DNA of 64,000 nt, taken from positions 61,756 through 125,755 of IMG/VR virus record IMGVR_UViG_3300035001_000008; one strand, written 5' to 3'. Positions within the stretch are counted from its first letter, which is position 1. The number at the start of each line of letters is the position of its first letter. Shown here piece after piece: positions 62,850 through 64,000 of this stretch. Origin of the DNA: a virus. A model generated the notes under the pieces. The model did no database searches. It was not told where the DNA came from and saw only the letters and a list, made by a program, of their open reading frames with translations. A program made the position numbers and the translations under genes.

Positions 62850-63401
62850 ATGTATCCATCTATTTTTATACTAGGCTCAGCAAAACACGGCAAGGACTCT
62901 TTTGCAGAGTTAATCTGTAATTATTGCACTGAGCTAACCTTTCAAAGTAGCTCTAAAGCAGCGCTTAAGTTTATCTATCCAACACTTAAAGAAAAGTATC
63001 TCTATACCTCAGAGGATGAATGCTATGAGGATAGAGACAATGCGCGTATGGATTGGGAACGTTTAATATTTGAATTTAATACGCCTGAGAAAACTAAACT
63101 AGCTAAGCTTGTCTTTAGTGAATCCAATATTTATGTAGGTTTAAGGAATAAACAAGAATACTTATCTTGCTTAAAGCAAAAGGTGTCAGATCTTACTCTA
63201 TGGGTAGATGCAAGTAAACGAGTTAATTACACAGACCCTAGCTTATCAATTGAATATGATGCTAGGTATATGGTTTGGGTTGATAACAACGGTAAGCTTC
63301 CAGACCTTGAATACCGTGCTCAATTTTGGGCTAAATCAATTAGACGAATGCTTGAAATTAGAGAGTGGTTAGACCTTGCCAAAAATGAAAAATGTGGCTA
63401 A
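62850..63401 (+). CDS. Deoxynucleoside monophosphate kinase-like protein
   Basis: 183 residues. P-loop GSAKHGKDS (residues 9-17) in a FILGSAKHGKDSFAE start, resembling the GxAxxGKDT loop of phage dNMP kinases. WVDASKRV (about 113-120) and AKSIRRMLEIREWLDLA (about 160) follow. It would phosphorylate dNMPs for the reductase/dUTPase pathway. The lid and substrate residues cannot be checked by eye, so a related P-loop ATPase is possible. Confidence 0.7.
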   Translation: MYPSIFILGSAKHGKDSFAELICNYCTELTFQSSSKAALKFIYPTLKEKYLYTSEDECYEDRDNARMDWERLIFEFNTPEKTKLAKLVFSESNIYVGLRNKQEYLSCLKQKVSDLTLWVDASKRVNYTDPSLSIEYDARYMVWVDNNGKLPDLEYRAQFWAKSIRRMLEIREWLDLAKNEKCG

Positions 63402-63550
63402 TATTAAATAACAGGGAAAAGCATATTAGATGTAATTGCGGTGAAGAATATCAGCTTTTATGGGCAGGTAGGTTTTACCCTAGATCTTGGTTTTGTTTAA
63501 CATGTAGGAATTTTGCAATTGAACCAACAGACACGGAATCTAATTATTGA
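63392..63550 (+). CDS. Zinc-ribbon mini protein
   Basis: 52 residues from ATG 63392 (10-base overlap with the kinase-like gene). HIRCNCGEEYQLLWAGRF and SWFCLTCRN give two CxC/CxxC pairs of a zinc ribbon. No family recognised. Such mini ribbons recur at 30720 and 20369. Confidence 0.65.
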   Translation: MWLILNNREKHIRCNCGEEYQLLWAGRFYPRSWFCLTCRNFAIEPTDTESNY

Positions 63551-63665
63551 AACTATTCAAGGTATGCAAACTTTGAACCAGCACCTTGAATTAATGGTTA
63601 ACGATATTGAAACTGGAAAAATTACACTTACTGAGGAAACTGTAAATGCAATCTGTAGACGCTAA
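63519..63665 (+). CDS. Small helical protein
   Basis: 48 residues from TTG 63519, with TAGGA ten bases upstream, overlapping the ribbon gene. Helical (NQQTRNLIIETIQGMQTLNQ; KITLTEETVNAICRR). Not recognised. The TTG start is the main uncertainty. Confidence 0.45.
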   Translation: MNQQTRNLIIETIQGMQTLNQHLELMVNDIETGKITLTEETVNAICRR

Positions 63666-63801
63666 ACCTAATCAAATCTATATCAAGTTGCTTGAGATGC
63701 TTGATAATTATAATCCTTCACTTGATCACCTTAATACTTTAGTCGGTCAAGACCCTGAACTAGATGCTGCTGTTATGGCGGTTTATCCGCCATTGGATTA
63801 A
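63646..63801 (+). CDS. Small helical protein
   Basis: 51 residues from ATG 63646, GAGGAAACT upstream, overlapping the previous gene by 20 bases. Two helices (QIYIKLLEMLDNYNPSLDHL; DPELDAAVMAVYPPLD). Not recognised. Confidence 0.6.
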   Translation: MQSVDAKPNQIYIKLLEMLDNYNPSLDHLNTLVGQDPELDAAVMAVYPPLD

Positions 63802-63805
63802 AACC

Positions 63806-64000
63806 ATGCTAACTAAGTTTTCAGTAGAACAAAGTGGCTTTGTTTTTTATAACGGCATTGATTTTAGGGTAGCTTTGCTATCCCATTTACAAAATAGAGG
63901 AAGTGTTATTAAAAAAGTAGAAGGTGATAAGTCTTTTATCTTTTTGACTGTGAATATTAATGGCTTGATGGATAGCAGTAATTGGATTGCTTGGGATTAA
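63806..64000 (+). CDS. Hypothetical small protein
   Basis: 64 residues from ATG 63806, ending exactly at the window edge with TAA. Strand-rich (SGFVFYNGIDFRVALLSHLQ; FIFLTVNINGLMDSSNWIAWD). Not recognised. It starts four bases after the previous stop. Confidence 0.65.
   Translation: MLTKFSVEQSGFVFYNGIDFRVALLSHLQNRGSVIKKVEGDKSFIFLTVNINGLMDSSNWIAWD

Overview
The window is part of a tailed double-stranded DNA phage genome, AT-rich and very densely packed, with blocks of genes that alternate between strands. A large terminase subunit, an array of beta-rich virion proteins and a 1,396-residue tail-spike-like protein lie on the minus strand at the left. A replication and nucleotide-metabolism set lies at the right: family A DNA polymerase, primase-polymerase/helicase, SNF2-like helicase, DNA methyltransferase, class II ribonucleotide reductase, dUTPase, sliding clamp and a deoxynucleotide-kinase-like protein. 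The host is not proven. A cyanobacterial or other Gram-negative host would fit the B12-dependent reductase, the phage-borne type IV prepilin, the EAL protein and a perfect CRP-type box, but this is inference. I recognised no tRNA, rRNA or CRISPR array.

Layout. 1-10198 (minus): virion proteins, terminase and a GIY-YIG homing endonuclease. 10387-14664 (plus): RNase H, a ParB-like regulator and small genes, each unit with its own promoter and terminator. 14806-17453 (minus): small genes behind an unrecognised 437-residue protein. 17759-17974 (minus): a short XRE repressor-like gene. 18183-25839 (plus): about 30 mostly unrecognised small genes, often overlapping as ATGA or TAATG. 25900-30594 (mainly minus): more small genes, a terminase-small-subunit-like protein and an inserted zinc-ribbon/GIY-YIG gene. 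30720-38684 (mixed): an EAL-domain protein, a TTG-started two-gene unit with a tail-anchored membrane protein, and a type IV prepilin. 38671-45064 (minus): a coupled four-gene cassette with an HNH protein that has a membrane tail, a membrane P-loop ATPase with two envelope proteins, a roughly 200-bp array of TTGGCAA repeats, and an actin-like ParM with a small ParR-like partner. 45251-50600: unknown genes, a zinc-ribbon/GIY-YIG gene and the DNA polymerase. 50736-64000 (plus): replication, DNA modification and nucleotide genes.

Two themes stand out. First, about 20 promoters on both strands share a TTAGAY box placed 9-10 bp upstream of the -10 hexamer, with either TTGCAY-17-TAtAaT or TTAYCT-19-TATAAT geometry. 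In several the box becomes a palindrome, TCTAA-NN-TTAGA. This looks like one phage-wide regulon. Second, the genome combines virion genes with plasmid-like maintenance functions: a ParM/ParR-like pair, an iteron-like array, a VirD4/FtsK-like ATPase and a PrimPol/RepA-type replicase. This suggests a phage-plasmid or a long-lived carrier state.

Six probable homing or mobile nucleases (five GIY-YIG, one HNH) are inserted beside essential genes such as the terminase and the polymerase. Most of the small genes have no family I recognise. For those I describe start choice, overlaps and visible features only.
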